From NCBI GenBank assembly GCA_024998705.1, contig JACOEF010000348.1:1-10859 (forward strand): a stretch of 10,859 bases of DNA, in the 5' to 3' direction. Source of the DNA: Nitrospira sp. (lineage in GTDB: Bacteria > Nitrospirota > Nitrospiria > Nitrospirales > Nitrospiraceae). A model generated the notes under the pieces. That model saw only the letters and a list, made by a program, of their open reading frames with translations. It searched no databases and had not been told where the DNA came from. The translations under genes and the position numbers were made by a program. Shown here piece after piece: positions 1 to 6,599 of this stretch; the first letter of the stretch is position 1, and each line of letters begins with the position of its first letter.

Positions 1-63
1 CGACTCCGCGCGCCCGTCTCGCTTTGCGACTCCGCACGTTCGCGACGAACCGTCATGAATAAT

Positions 64-197
64 GCGGGCTCGCCGGCTGTTCAGAAAGGCCGCCCAGCGG
101 CGTTCTCGCTTCACTCAGAGCCTCAACGTACCGCAAGGGTACGCCTCAGCTCTTCATTCGCTGCGGCCTTGCCGGACAGCCTTTCTGAACAGCCCGC
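64..197 (+). repeat. Hairpin repeat element, copy 1 (intact)
   Basis: A 134-bp imperfect palindrome. The left arm (64-90) and right arm (179-197) pair through GCTGTTCAGAAAGGC and its complement, and the outermost GCGGGC/GCCCGC also pairs if a short insertion in the left arm is bulged out. Inside, a GCCGC..AGCG segment pairs with CGCTGCGGC. The apex is CGTACC (127-132) facing GGGTACG (137-143). The same core recurs at 2750-2876, at 7729-7846, and inverted at 1328-1449. It is noncoding; reading frames across it are by-products of the repeat. It lies upstream of the toxin-antitoxin promoter. The type resembles REP/BIME or MITE-like elements; no transposase is present in the window. Confidence 0.85.
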
Positions 198-355
198 AGG
201 GCACTAGCTCCGATTGCCAGCTTGTGCACCGACCCTTTCCCGGAGGCAGCGAACAGTGTGTCAACGCGCTGCTAGTACGCCGAGTTCGTCAAGGGTCAAA
301 CGTGAAGCGCATCTCGTGAGGCTGGAAAGCCAGTTCGTAGGCATGGCCTTCGCGC

Positions 356-384
356 TTGACGGGTACGGTGTATGACGATACGAT
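356..384 (+). promoter_or_regulatory. Candidate promoter of the toxin-antitoxin operon
   Basis: TTGACG at 356-361 is followed by a 17-nt spacer and TACGAT at 379-384, giving five of six and four of six matches to the sigma70 consensus. It lies 32 nt upstream of the antitoxin ATG, a sensible leader length. No other good promoter was seen between 198 and 416. The call rests on pattern matching alone. Confidence 0.45.
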
Positions 385-393
385 GATCGATCA
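384..393. promoter_or_regulatory. Palindrome, possible antitoxin operator
   Basis: TGATCGATCA is a perfect 10-bp palindrome that overlaps the end of the candidate -10 box. It is followed by a second small inverted repeat, CAATGATTG (392-400). VapB/MazE-type antitoxins usually repress their own operon by binding palindromes over the promoter, so the position fits. A palindrome this short can arise by chance. Confidence 0.35.
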
Positions 394-416
394 ATGATTG
401 GTAAGGAGGCATTGCG

Positions 417-626
417 ATGTCCATGACCACCATTTCGACGAAGTTTCAAATCGTGATCCCCAAAGACGTGCGGGAAAAGCTTCACCTGAGTCCTCAGCAG
501 CGCCTGCAAGTCCTGGAAAAAGGCGGAGTAATTACCCTTGTTCCGGAAGTGCCACTTAAGTCACTGAAGGGGGCCCTCAAGGGAATGTCCAAAACAGGCA
601 TCCGGGAGAAGAAGGATCGGCTGTGA
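417..626 (+). CDS. vapB: AbrB/MazE-fold antitoxin (VapB-like)
   Basis: A 69-aa protein. Its N-terminal half (residues about 4-45) has the swapped-hairpin SpoVT/AbrB pattern: TTISTKFQIVIPKDVREKL, then a short beta region ending in ITLVPE. The basic C-terminal tail (about 46-69) would be the part that binds and neutralises the toxin. The start is supported by a strong ribosome binding site, AAGGAGG at 403-409, 7 nt before the ATG. Its stop overlaps the start of the PIN-domain toxin by 4 nt, the usual translationally coupled layout of a VapBC pair. It should bind DNA as a dimer and repress its own promoter; the palindrome at 384-393 is a candidate site. Family assignment is confident; the subgroup (VapB or MazE-like) is not resolved. 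Confidence 0.9.
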   Translation: MSMTTISTKFQIVIPKDVREKLHLSPQQRLQVLEKGGVITLVPEVPLKSLKGALKGMSKTGIREKKDRL

Positions 627-994
627 AGATTTTGTTGGATTCTAGCGGATGGATCGAATTCTTTACAGGCGGACCGTTGGCTGATCGCTACGCTATGTAT
701 CTCACTTCCCGATACGACATCATCACGCCGACGATTGTGTTGTATGAGGTGTATAAGAAGATTAAACGCGAGCGTGGTGAGGAGACAGCCATATTATTCT
801 CTGGACGACTTCATGCAACTCGGGTGGTGCAGCTCACTGAATCTATCGCCTATTTGGCTGCGGATATCAGCCTTCGGCACGGTTTGGCAATGGCTGATGC
901 GATCGTCTACGCGACGGCCCAAGACCAGGATGCCGAGGTCATTACCGGTGATTCAGATCTTAAGGACCTACCTGGAGTGGTATACGTGAAGTAA
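623..994 (+). CDS. vapC: PIN-domain ribonuclease toxin (VapC-like)
   Basis: A 123-aa single PIN domain of typical VapC length. The acidic residues expected to hold the catalytic Mg2+ are visible: Asp6 (ILLDSSGWIEFF), Glu42 (VLYEVYK), Asp92 (MADAIVYA) and Asp110 (ITGDSDL). The toxin is expected to be an RNase that cuts tRNA or rRNA and is held inactive by the upstream antitoxin. The start is GTG at 623, overlapping the antitoxin stop (GTGA), with AAGGA at 612-616 as ribosome binding site. By eye the gene is more A+T-rich than the - strand genes, consistent with horizontal acquisition. It appears intact. The RNA target cannot be read from the sequence. Confidence 0.92.
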   Translation: MKILLDSSGWIEFFTGGPLADRYAMYLTSRYDIITPTIVLYEVYKKIKRERGEETAILFSGRLHATRVVQLTESIAYLAADISLRHGLAMADAIVYATAQDQDAEVITGDSDLKDLPGVVYVK

Positions 995-1035
995 TCTGTT
1001 CCCTGGGCGAGCTCCGAAGAACACTCGTCAGCAGA

Positions 1036-1089
1036 ACGGTCAAAACGATTGTCCGTCTAGGCCGCAGCTCGTGAAGGAGCGAGGCGTAT
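1036..1089 (-). repeat. Half copy of the hairpin repeat element
   Basis: This stretch aligns with the left half of the intact inverted copy at 1328-1449. Both share TCAAAACGA, then AGGCCGCAGC, then GTGAAGG and CGAGGCGTA, ending at the apex. The second half is absent: sequence after the apex (1090-1114) does not match. It is a truncated copy in - orientation. Confidence 0.7.
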
Positions 1090-1114
1090 CTAGAATGACG
1101 GCATGACTTCCGAT

Positions 1115-1137
1115 GCAGGCTGCTCAAACAGCCGTCT
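1115..1137 (-). repeat. Terminal fragment of the hairpin repeat element
   Basis: GCAGGCTGCTCAAACAG (1115-1131) is nearly identical to GCAGGTTGCTCAAACAG at 1155-1171, which is the end of the next decayed copy. It looks like an isolated end arm left by deletion or by a partial tandem duplication. With the copies around it, it fills most of the 456 nt between the toxin gene and the Memo-like gene, which otherwise has no gene I can support. Confidence 0.5.
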
Positions 1138-1154
1138 ACCGAGGGCGAAGCATT

Positions 1155-1326
1155 GCAGGTTGCTCAAACAGGTCAGCCAGCGAGGCCGCAGCCGATGAAA
1201 GCACCGGTGGCGTGCATTCTTACCCGCCCACCCTGGTCTGCCGGGACAGGCTCTTTTCCCATGGGCTACGTTAAGGATTTTGATGAGCAGAGAACGAAGG
1301 TAGAGGGATTTTTCAGCAGTCTGCCC
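1155..1326 (-). repeat. Decayed copy of the hairpin repeat element
   Basis: The left end GCAGGTTGCTCAAA (from 1155) and the right end TTTTTCAGCAGTCTGC (to about 1325) are near-complementary, including the same C/G disagreement beside the A-run seen in intact copies. Inside, GCCAGCGAGGCCGCAGC on the left, and TACGTTAAGG followed by GAGCAGAGAACGA on the right, correspond to the core of the intact copy at 1328-1449. The centre (about 1210-1265) no longer matches. The orientation is the same as its neighbours. A 79-aa reading frame across it has no protein-like features. Confidence 0.6.
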
Positions 1327-1327
1327 C

Positions 1328-1449
1328 CCGGGCGATCAAAACGACCGTTCGGCAAGGCCGCAGCAAGTGAAGGGCCGAGGCGTACTGATTAGTACGTTGA
1401 GGCCCTGAGCGAAGCGAGAACGACGCCGACGGTTGTTTTCATCGTCCGG
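1328..1449 (-). repeat. Hairpin repeat element, intact inverted copy
   Basis: A 122-bp palindromic element in - orientation. CCGGGCGATCAAAACGACCG at the left pairs with CGGTTGTTTTCATCGTCCGG at the right, leaving one unpaired position beside the A/T run. The apex is CGTACT-gatt-AGTACG (1381-1396), a perfect 6-bp stem in which the closing pair differs from copy 1 on both sides. It ends one base before the stop codon of the Memo-like gene, so the transcript of that gene would end in this hairpin. No U-run follows on the - strand, so a simple intrinsic terminator is not evident. Confidence 0.85.
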
Positions 1450-1450
1450 A

Positions 1451-2728
1451 CTAGAAGAAGGCCATGCTGGCATACGTGACCGTCGAATTATACTGATCCG
1501 TGATGCCGCGGTCGTACCGCAACACCTGCCCCGTTTCCGCTTGAATCAAACGCAGCAACGAGTAGATCGGCGAGAAGCCGGAAATGCGGCGTTGATCGTT
1601 TTCTTTCTGAATGAATTTCGCGAATTCTTCCGGGTCGCGGTTCTCGACGTGTTTGAGCATCTCGAGATCGGTTTGCATGCAGCGGTGGAAGGAGAAGTCC
1701 GTCGGCGGCGCCGAGTCACCGTAGCGCATGCCGATGTGGGCCAGTTCTGCTCCCACGACGACACAGTAGTTCTTGCCGGTGGCCACAAGGGCGTCCTTCA
1801 AGGCCTGAAGAAACGTCTCGACCTGCTCCCGTATTTGCGGATCGCGCAGGCTGTCCGCTGAAAACGATGGGAGGATCGGAACAATCGTATACGCCCGGTC
1901 TTTGCCGAGACTCTCTTGCAGGAACGGCAGCTGAAATTCCAGTGCATGTTCATTGTGGTGTGCCAATTCGTCGGTGAAAGCTGAAGGAATCTGCTCGCGC
2001 AGGCGATCGGTAATCGTACGTTCGACCTTCACGAGCCCCAATGGTGTCTCGAAATCCTTGTCCGTCATCGCCACGGGTTGTTCGAGCCCCGAGTAGGCGG
2101 TGCCGATAAGCACGTACAGGTCCGGCTGCTGGGCTTCCTGCAATTCTTTGTAACCCCAGGCATAAATCGGTCCGGCATGTTTCAGCTCGTAGGTCGGCGC
2201 GACGAGCCCCTTGATGAGCTTGCCCGCATGTTCGGATGCCTTGACCTCCGGTCCTTCTTTTGACGTGAAGAAGCCGTTGATCTGGGCGCGAAGTTTAGCG
2301 GCGTCGGCTTCGTAGCTGCGGCCTGCAAACTGCGGCAATCGGGCGGGGGCGTGACGATAGGCGTCCAATGCCTGCTGTTTGGCCTGTTCGGTGCGCTGCC
2401 CTTCCAGGAATAACTTGGTATCCAGATCGGCCAGTAATTGCTCGACCTTGTTCGGCATCAGGAACTCGCCGAACCGCTTCAGGTAGATCGCACCGATGTC
2501 CTGGACGCTGTGCTCCCCGTCGAGATGCTGGACGATGAAGAAATAGTTCAACGGCAGGACCAGTCGTTCCTTGCTCAGTCCGGTGGGGTCCCAGAGCACG
2601 ATGTACTGCTCCTCCCCTTCCTTGATGGGCGAGAATTGTAGGTTACGCAACAGCGGATATTGCGCGGGATCTTTAGCGGCGATGGTCGGCGTTGATTCCA
2701 TAATGAGCGGCATTGTAGCGGAGGCCAC
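1451..2728 (-). CDS. amrB: Divergent Memo-like protein (AmmeMemoRadiSam protein B family) with N-terminal extension
   Basis: A 425-aa protein. Residues about 170-425 follow the Memo fold order: LIKGLVAP, then GPIYAWGYKEL, ETPLG (227-231), HHNEHALEFQLPFLQ (257-271), VVVGAELAHIG (323-333) and a C-terminal TYASMAF. Residues about 25-115 form an extra domain with a winged-helix look (HLDGEHSVQDIG, 68-79), possibly PqqD-like. Alignment by eye with human MEMO1 puts Thr179 at the His49 position (APHAG there, APTYE here) and Tyr212 at the His81 position, and no Cys lies near the C terminus. His331 (DFCH position) and the NEH motif remain. If correct, the canonical metal site is lost. No AMMECR1 or radical-SAM partner is in the window. 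The start is uncertain: GTG at 2728, ATG at 2713 and ATG at 2701 all lack a clear ribosome binding site. The gene lies downstream of the membrane cluster, separated by a repeat element. Confidence 0.82.
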   Translation of the reverse strand: MASATMPLIMESTPTIAAKDPAQYPLLRNLQFSPIKEGEEQYIVLWDPTGLSKERLVLPLNYFFIVQHLDGEHSVQDIGAIYLKRFGEFLMPNKVEQLLADLDTKLFLEGQRTEQAKQQALDAYRHAPARLPQFAGRSYEADAAKLRAQINGFFTSKEGPEVKASEHAGKLIKGLVAPTYELKHAGPIYAWGYKELQEAQQPDLYVLIGTAYSGLEQPVAMTDKDFETPLGLVKVERTITDRLREQIPSAFTDELAHHNEHALEFQLPFLQESLGKDRAYTIVPILPSFSADSLRDPQIREQVETFLQALKDALVATGKNYCVVVGAELAHIGMRYGDSAPPTDFSFHRCMQTDLEMLKHVENRDPEEFAKFIQKENDQRRISGFSPIYSLLRLIQAETGQVLRYDRGITDQYNSTVTYASMAFF

Positions 2729-2749
2729 TTCTCAGGCGCAACAGCCTTA

Positions 2750-2876
2750 GCAGGATGCGGAAAAAAGGCCGCCAGCGGCGTTCTTGCGTCATTCAGAGCC
2801 TCAACGTACCGCAGAGGGTACGCCTCATCTCTTCATTCGCTGCGGCCTTGTTGGACGGCTTTTTTGCGCATCCTGC
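2750..2876 (+). repeat. Hairpin repeat element, copy 2 (intact)
   Basis: A 127-bp element. GCAGGATGCGGAAAAAAGGC at the left pairs with GGCTTTTTTGCGCATCCTGC at the right apart from a G-G mismatch next to the A/T run. The core closely matches copy 1 (TCAGAGCCTCAACGTACC and CTTCATTCGCTGCGGCCTTG), with apex CGTACC/GGGTACG at 2805-2822. It lies 21 nt upstream of the GTG start of the Memo-like gene and therefore within that gene's leader or promoter region. Confidence 0.87.
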
Positions 2877-2899
2877 GTACTGTTCCGCAGCCTGTCTTT

Positions 2900-2984
2900 C
2901 GTCAAGCGTATCTCGTCAAGCGTCTCTCGGCATGAACGACGCATCCGGGCGCTCCTGCTCCACTCTTTCTAACGACGAGATACG
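2900..2984. repeat. Short direct and inverted repeats in the intergenic spacer
   Basis: TCGTCAAGCGTATCTCG (2899-2915) is followed at once by an overlapping near-copy, TCGTCAAGCGTCTCTCG (2913-2929). CGTATCTCGTC (2907-2917) recurs as its exact complement GACGAGATACG (2974-2984). The stretch lies between copy 2 of the hairpin element and the 251-aa membrane protein gene; I see no gene in it. A similar phrase, AAGCGCATCTCGTGAGG, occurs at 305-321, so it may be a second, shorter intergenic repeat family. Confidence 0.5.
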
Positions 2985-2997
2985 AGCGACGAACGAC

Positions 2998-3021
2998 GGC
3001 ACCGGGTGCCAGCCTGGTGCC
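2998..3021 (-). terminator. Small hairpin just after the membrane-protein gene
   Basis: On the - strand, the stop codon of the 251-aa gene runs into GGCACC, a 12-nt gap and GGTGCC. This could form a 6-bp stem immediately 3' of the cluster. There is no T-run after it, so intrinsic termination is doubtful; it may only protect a 3' end. Confidence 0.22.
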
Positions 3022-3776
3022 TACTGTTTCGGTGGCTGTGCGCTACCGCGCCGACTGAGCACGATAAGGGTGGCGACGGTCAGCAAGAAGAGCCAGAGTG
3101 TGGGGCGGCCGTAGGAGGCGTCGGAGAATTCGATCAGGTCCGTCAGGCGGCCGATCAGCAGCGACATGCGGGCCATGACGGTATACCCGAAGGCTGCGCC
3201 GAAGGAGATCATCAGAAAGAGGATGCCGGCGCGCGCGACCGCCTTGCCCGGTCCGGAATGCTCCACGGAGAAAAAGAAATAAAACAGGACCGACACCACC
3301 CCGATCAGAATGATGATGCCGTTCAGATGGCTCGCGGGGTTCAGCAGCGAATAGTCGAACGTGATGCCGCCGCCCGGGGCCACGGCCAGGAGCGGGCGTA
3401 CCGTATCCTCGATCTGCTTCAGGATGAACGACGAAATGGTGCGGGGAATGGCAAGACCGGCGCCGATGCCTACGATAAAGGCGAAGGCATACCGCGAGAG
3501 CCAGGCGGCCTTGGGCACATATCGGGTCAGCATGAGCATGCCGATGGCGACCGGGATCAACAGCGACCATTCTCCCTTCTCGAGGATTGGCCGCAGGATC
3601 AGGGTCATGACCACCGTATCGTAGGTTTTGACGATCGTGTAACCCAGCGAGACGCCGACGTACAGGTGCTCAGACAGCTTGAACAGCGGATTATCCTCGT
3701 ACAGGAAGGACAGGATGAAGAGGGTCAACCCTGTGGCGATCCAGGCGCCGAGTATGACATCGAAGGAAAGATCCAT
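3021..3776 (-). CDS. Polytopic membrane protein, last gene of the ATPase/membrane cluster
   Basis: A 251-aa protein of unknown function with about six or seven hydrophobic segments, near residues 5-25, 39-60, 70-87, 96-115, 152-170, 180-205 and 225-241. Distinctive non-membrane stretches are SFLYEDNPLFKLSEHLYVG (23-41), with several charged residues after the first helix, and GYTVMARMSLLIGRL (197-211) in or after the sixth helix. I recall similar phrases in uncharacterised membrane proteins of other deep-branching phyla but cannot name a family. The ATG lies 4 nt beyond the stop of the preceding 281-aa gene, and an AGGA sits 10 nt upstream, inside that gene's end. The spacing implies co-transcription. 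No transporter or enzyme signature is visible. Confidence 0.85.
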   Translation of the reverse strand: MDLSFDVILGAWIATGLTLFILSFLYEDNPLFKLSEHLYVGVSLGYTIVKTYDTVVMTLILRPILEKGEWSLLIPVAIGMLMLTRYVPKAAWLSRYAFAFIVGIGAGLAIPRTISSFILKQIEDTVRPLLAVAPGGGITFDYSLLNPASHLNGIIILIGVVSVLFYFFFSVEHSGPGKAVARAGILFLMISFGAAFGYTVMARMSLLIGRLTDLIEFSDASYGRPTLWLFLLTVATLIVLSRRGSAQPPKQ

Positions 3777-3780
3777 GCGG

Positions 3781-4626
3781 CTACGATCCTAACCCGTCGT
3801 GCTGGCGCTGCTGCCGCCGCAACGTAAAGTAAAAGATGTTACAGATGGCGACGAGCACGATGATGGCGAGGTGCGTGGCCGACTGCGCATCCATACCGGC
3901 GACCGCCTTCCCCTTCTGCCCGATCAAGGTTTCGTATTCCGCTGCCCCGCGTAACCCGCCGATCAAGCCGTTGATCTGGCCGCTTCTGAGCAAGGGATAG
4001 AGGCCGGGCGCAATCACGCCGGTGCAGCCGCCGCCGAGTTCAAACTTATATTTGTCCTTGCCGAAGACGTACCAGGCTTCGACGCCGGGATTGCCCGCGC
4101 CCAAACTCACCGCATAGGTCACATCGCGCAGATTCTGCACCCCGGTCAGCACCGGCAGTCCCTTCGTGGCCTTGCCGCCATAGTCGGCCGGGAAGGCATT
4201 GTAGAGGTCCTGCCCCATGTTCAGGATGACGGCGCTGCCGCCTGGGCTCCAGCCCAGGAATACATAGTCCTTCCCGTTTTCCTTGCCCGCCTCCTTGGCC
4301 GTTTGCGAGAGAATTTGATCGGCCAATCCGGTGCCGGACACCCAGAGGGTCATGCCCACGACGCGCAGATTCTTCTTGAAGGCATGACGGAGGATGGCGA
4401 TGGCCTGCGGATAGAGCTCGGGTTTGGAGGCGGGATCGAAGTCAAGCGACAAGAGGAAGACCGATCCTTCGGGCAGACCTTCGATATAGTCGTACACGCC
4501 CCGCACTTCCGAGGAAATCTTGATGGGCAGGCCCACGGGAAAGAGCAGCGGCAGAAGCGTGCAGAGGCCGATCACCAGAAAGATGATCCGCCGGTCGATG
4601 CGCAACATGCGTTCAGCGAGGTTCAT
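3781..4626 (-). CDS. Membrane-anchored protein of unknown function (two TM segments, soluble middle)
   Basis: A 281-aa protein. It has an N-terminal TM segment (about 14-34), a soluble alpha/beta middle (about 40-248) and a C-terminal TM segment (about 251-269) ending in a basic tail, RRQQRQ. The soluble part has a strand-helix rhythm (GSVFLLSLDFDPASKPEL, 54-71; LRVVGMTLW, 87-95) and a glycine-rich stretch, GGGCTGVIAPGLYPLL (198-213). With both ends in the membrane, the middle is probably outside the cytoplasm, though topology is inferred. A GTG at 4671 would add 15 residues but has no ribosome binding site, while the ATG at 4626 has GAGGA 7 nt upstream and is preferred. It follows the 216-aa membrane gene after 78 nt and is followed 4 nt later by the 251-aa gene. 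Confidence 0.85.
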   Translation of the reverse strand: MNLAERMLRIDRRIIFLVIGLCTLLPLLFPVGLPIKISSEVRGVYDYIEGLPEGSVFLLSLDFDPASKPELYPQAIAILRHAFKKNLRVVGMTLWVSGTGLADQILSQTAKEAGKENGKDYVFLGWSPGGSAVILNMGQDLYNAFPADYGGKATKGLPVLTGVQNLRDVTYAVSLGAGNPGVEAWYVFGKDKYKFELGGGCTGVIAPGLYPLLRSGQINGLIGGLRGAAEYETLIGQKGKAVAGMDAQSATHLAIIVLVAICNIFYFTLRRQQRQHDGLGS

Positions 4627-4633
4627 CAGTTGT

Positions 4634-4638
4634 TCCTC
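4634..4638 (-). promoter_or_regulatory. Ribosome binding site deciding the 281-aa gene start
   Basis: GAGGA on the - strand, 7 nt before the ATG at 4626. It favours this start over the GTG at 4671, which has no comparable site. Confidence 0.65.
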
Positions 4639-4704
4639 GCGAACCGTGAAGGGTCTGTCATTCGGAAGCACCTGCGCTTCGCGCGATAGAAACGACGCGT
4701 CACG

Positions 4705-5355
4705 TTATTCCTTGCCTCCGCCCAGGTACGAGCGTTCGACGCCGAAGATGATCTTGAACGAGAGGGCCACGGCGCCGAGGCTCACGCCGATCAAAATGGC
4801 GCGCCGAACCGACGCGTTCAGGACGTTTAGAATCCAGCTGGAGAGGTCCCCGCTGATCGGCAGCATATATTCGCCGAGCGGCACCCGCCCCATCATGACG
4901 ATGACGGCGGCCACCAACAACACCGCGGCTTCACGGCTGCGCGCCCGAAACGACCGGTAGGCGGCGGAAGCAATGAAGAAGGCCAGGATCGCGAACATGG
5001 TGCCCTGCAGCGGCACGAGGGTATAGGAGTAGACCCAGCCGAAAGACGTCAGCGCCCCATCGATGCTTTCTTTCCCGCCGTTCCAGAGCCCGACGATGAT
5101 GGTGCCCAGCATCCCGACGTAAAGGACGAGGCTGTACGCCCAGCCGGCTTCCTTCCGCCGGATATTTGACGCATGCACGTGAAAGAGGCTGGCAATTCCC
5201 AATACGAGGGCGAAGCCGCCGCTGATCTGCAGCCATTTAGCGACGGTGGTCAGCAGTTGCTCGGAGGCCGCATGCGGCACGTAGTACTGCGCGGCCATGA
5301 CGAGGCCGGTGATCATCGTGATGAGCAGCGGCAGTTGTCGGCGAAGAAAAATCAT
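4705..5355 (-). CDS. Polytopic membrane protein (about six TM segments)
   Basis: A 216-aa protein with hydrophobic segments near residues 8-26, 41-62, 71-91, 111-132, 142-158 and 185-204. Charged links include HASNIRRKEAGW (61-72) and the basic YRSFRARSREAAVLL (133-147) between the fourth and fifth helices. The function is unknown. I would place it with the uncharacterised membrane partners that tend to travel with the DUF6754-like protein, but this is from memory. The frame could open earlier, at 5394. However, ATG at 5355 is preferred because it overlaps the upstream stop as ATGA and has AAGGA 6 nt before it. The overlap indicates translational coupling with the 415-aa gene, and therefore probably fixed stoichiometry or a shared complex. 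Confidence 0.87.
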   Translation of the reverse strand: MIFLRRQLPLLITMITGLVMAAQYYVPHAASEQLLTTVAKWLQISGGFALVLGIASLFHVHASNIRRKEAGWAYSLVLYVGMLGTIIVGLWNGGKESIDGALTSFGWVYSYTLVPLQGTMFAILAFFIASAAYRSFRARSREAAVLLVAAVIVMMGRVPLGEYMLPISGDLSSWILNVLNASVRRAILIGVSLGAVALSFKIIFGVERSYLGGGKE

Positions 5356-6599
5356 TTCAGATCCTTGAAGAGGTCGAGCAGCGGCTGCGCCCAATTATTC
5401 CCTGTGATGACGGCGAGCGTGGCCAGCACTGTTCCGATTCCGATGACAGCCAACACGAAGGCTTTCCCCAGGTCTTGCCCGCGCAGGGTGCCGATCTGGA
5501 TCGGCTCTTTCGACAGGTAGGCGCTGGCGGCATACAGTTCCCCACCGATCAACGTGTAGTCACAGGTGGTTACGAAAAAGGGCAGCTGGTGATCGGAGTC
5601 CGTCCCGGCGATTTGAATCGCTCCGGTGCTGGCACCGGTTTCAGTCAGAAGCAGCGATTCCGCAAAGTACGAGCCCATGAAAAAGTTGGCCGCCGGTTTC
5701 CGGCGGAGCATGATGCCGTCCACCGCCGCGGTGTAGCTGAACTGGTCGCTCGTGATGAAAAAGTTTGCGTCCTCCTTGAAGAGGTCCGGCTTGCCGGCTT
5801 CCATGTACGCTTGTTTGGTAATTTCCTGGCACACGGCCATGGTGATCGGCTCGCGGTGCGGTACCAGCAGTTCAGTTTCATAGGCAGCGGCCTTCTTGGC
5901 GACACGTCCCAGGATGACGGCGGCGGCGATCGTCGAGGGGTCGTTCATATCGTGCGCTCCGGTCATGTAGAGAATCGGCTTGCCCAATTCCGTCGCGCGC
6001 CCGATGGCTTCATCGACGGCATCGAGCCCGGGAATCCGCCGCAAGAAAATCTCTTTCCGCCTGGCCAGGTTGATGGCGTAGAACACGACGCCCCCGAACA
6101 TCAAGGCCAGCACCAGATTGTTGAGTTGGTTCCAATTCATCCAGTTCGGTTCGGGCGAGGCGAGGATCGGCAGGGCAATCACCCGTCCCTGACCGTTTGC
6201 GGCAGCCACCGTGACGGCATAGGCTTGATCGGCTTTCAGTTCGACGCCCTTCCCGTTCTTGAGTAGGAAGAGATGATCGCCGGGGTCGCCGGATCTCGTC
6301 CACCAGGCGGTCTTGCCCTCGCGAACATAGCGGGTATTGGCCGGAAATTCGGCGACGACTTTCCATGCGGACGGGTCTGCAGGCACGCTGCCCTCATGCA
6401 GCAGGATTTGATATTTCCACGTGGCGCTGTCGCTTGCCGAGGGAGCCCAGAGGACCGTGAGACTGCCGCCCCCATCACTGGGGGTATCGATGACCCGAAG
6501 CTGCTGCGGGAGGGTTTGTGCCGGGAGGAACGACGGCAGGCACGCGAGCATCGCGACGGCCAGAGAGAGAAGGCGAAGGTAGTGTGACACGCGGCTCAT
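5352..6599 (-). CDS. Signal/TM protein with a large soluble domain (DUF6754-like)
   Basis: A 415-aa protein. It has an N-terminal signal-like hydrophobic stretch (about 8-28), then a beta-rich segment (about 31-135) resembling a fibronectin type III domain (LTVLWAPSASDSATWKYQI, 47-65). A TM helix follows (159-178, ending in NLARRKE). The main soluble domain (about 188-375) includes PILYMTGAHDMNDPSTIAA (208-226), FFITSDQFSYTAAVDGIMLR (280-299) and AANFFMGSYFAESLLLTETG (303-322). A C-terminal TM (about 378-399) follows. By the positive-inside rule the main domain would be cytoplasmic and the FN3-like part outside. The main domain resembles the family I recall as DUF6754; the function is unknown. 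The start overlaps the 375-aa gene's stop as ATGA, with GGAG just upstream. Confidence 0.87.
   Translation of the reverse strand: MSRVSHYLRLLSLAVAMLACLPSFLPAQTLPQQLRVIDTPSDGGGSLTVLWAPSASDSATWKYQILLHEGSVPADPSAWKVVAEFPANTRYVREGKTAWWTRSGDPGDHLFLLKNGKGVELKADQAYAVTVAAANGQGRVIALPILASPEPNWMNWNQLNNLVLALMFGGVVFYAINLARRKEIFLRRIPGLDAVDEAIGRATELGKPILYMTGAHDMNDPSTIAAAVILGRVAKKAAAYETELLVPHREPITMAVCQEITKQAYMEAGKPDLFKEDANFFITSDQFSYTAAVDGIMLRRKPAANFFMGSYFAESLLLTETGASTGAIQIAGTDSDHQLPFFVTTCDYTLIGGELYAASAYLSKEPIQIGTLRGQDLGKAFVLAVIGIGTVLATLAVITGNNWAQPLLDLFKDLK
5362..5366 (-). promoter_or_regulatory. Ribosome binding site deciding the 216-aa gene start
   Basis: AAGGA on the - strand, 6 nt before the ATG at 5355 and inside the end of the upstream gene. 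Together with the ATGA overlap it rules in the internal start and makes the 13-residue longer reading (from 5394) unlikely. Confidence 0.7.

Noticed and set aside
62..319. An 85-aa reading frame over hairpin copy 1, and a 119-aa one over copy 2 (2755-3114)
   Set aside because: Both read similarly only because they translate the same repeat core; neither has a ribosome binding site, and the palindromic structure explains the sequence.
1433..1861. A 142-aa + strand frame opposite the Memo-like gene
   Set aside because: It is antisense to a recognised family and has no start signals.
3006..3827. A 273-aa + strand reading frame opposite the 251-aa gene
   Set aside because: It is the antisense shadow of a clear membrane protein; its product is rich in Asp, Gly, Gln and Arg without domain features and has no ribosome binding site.
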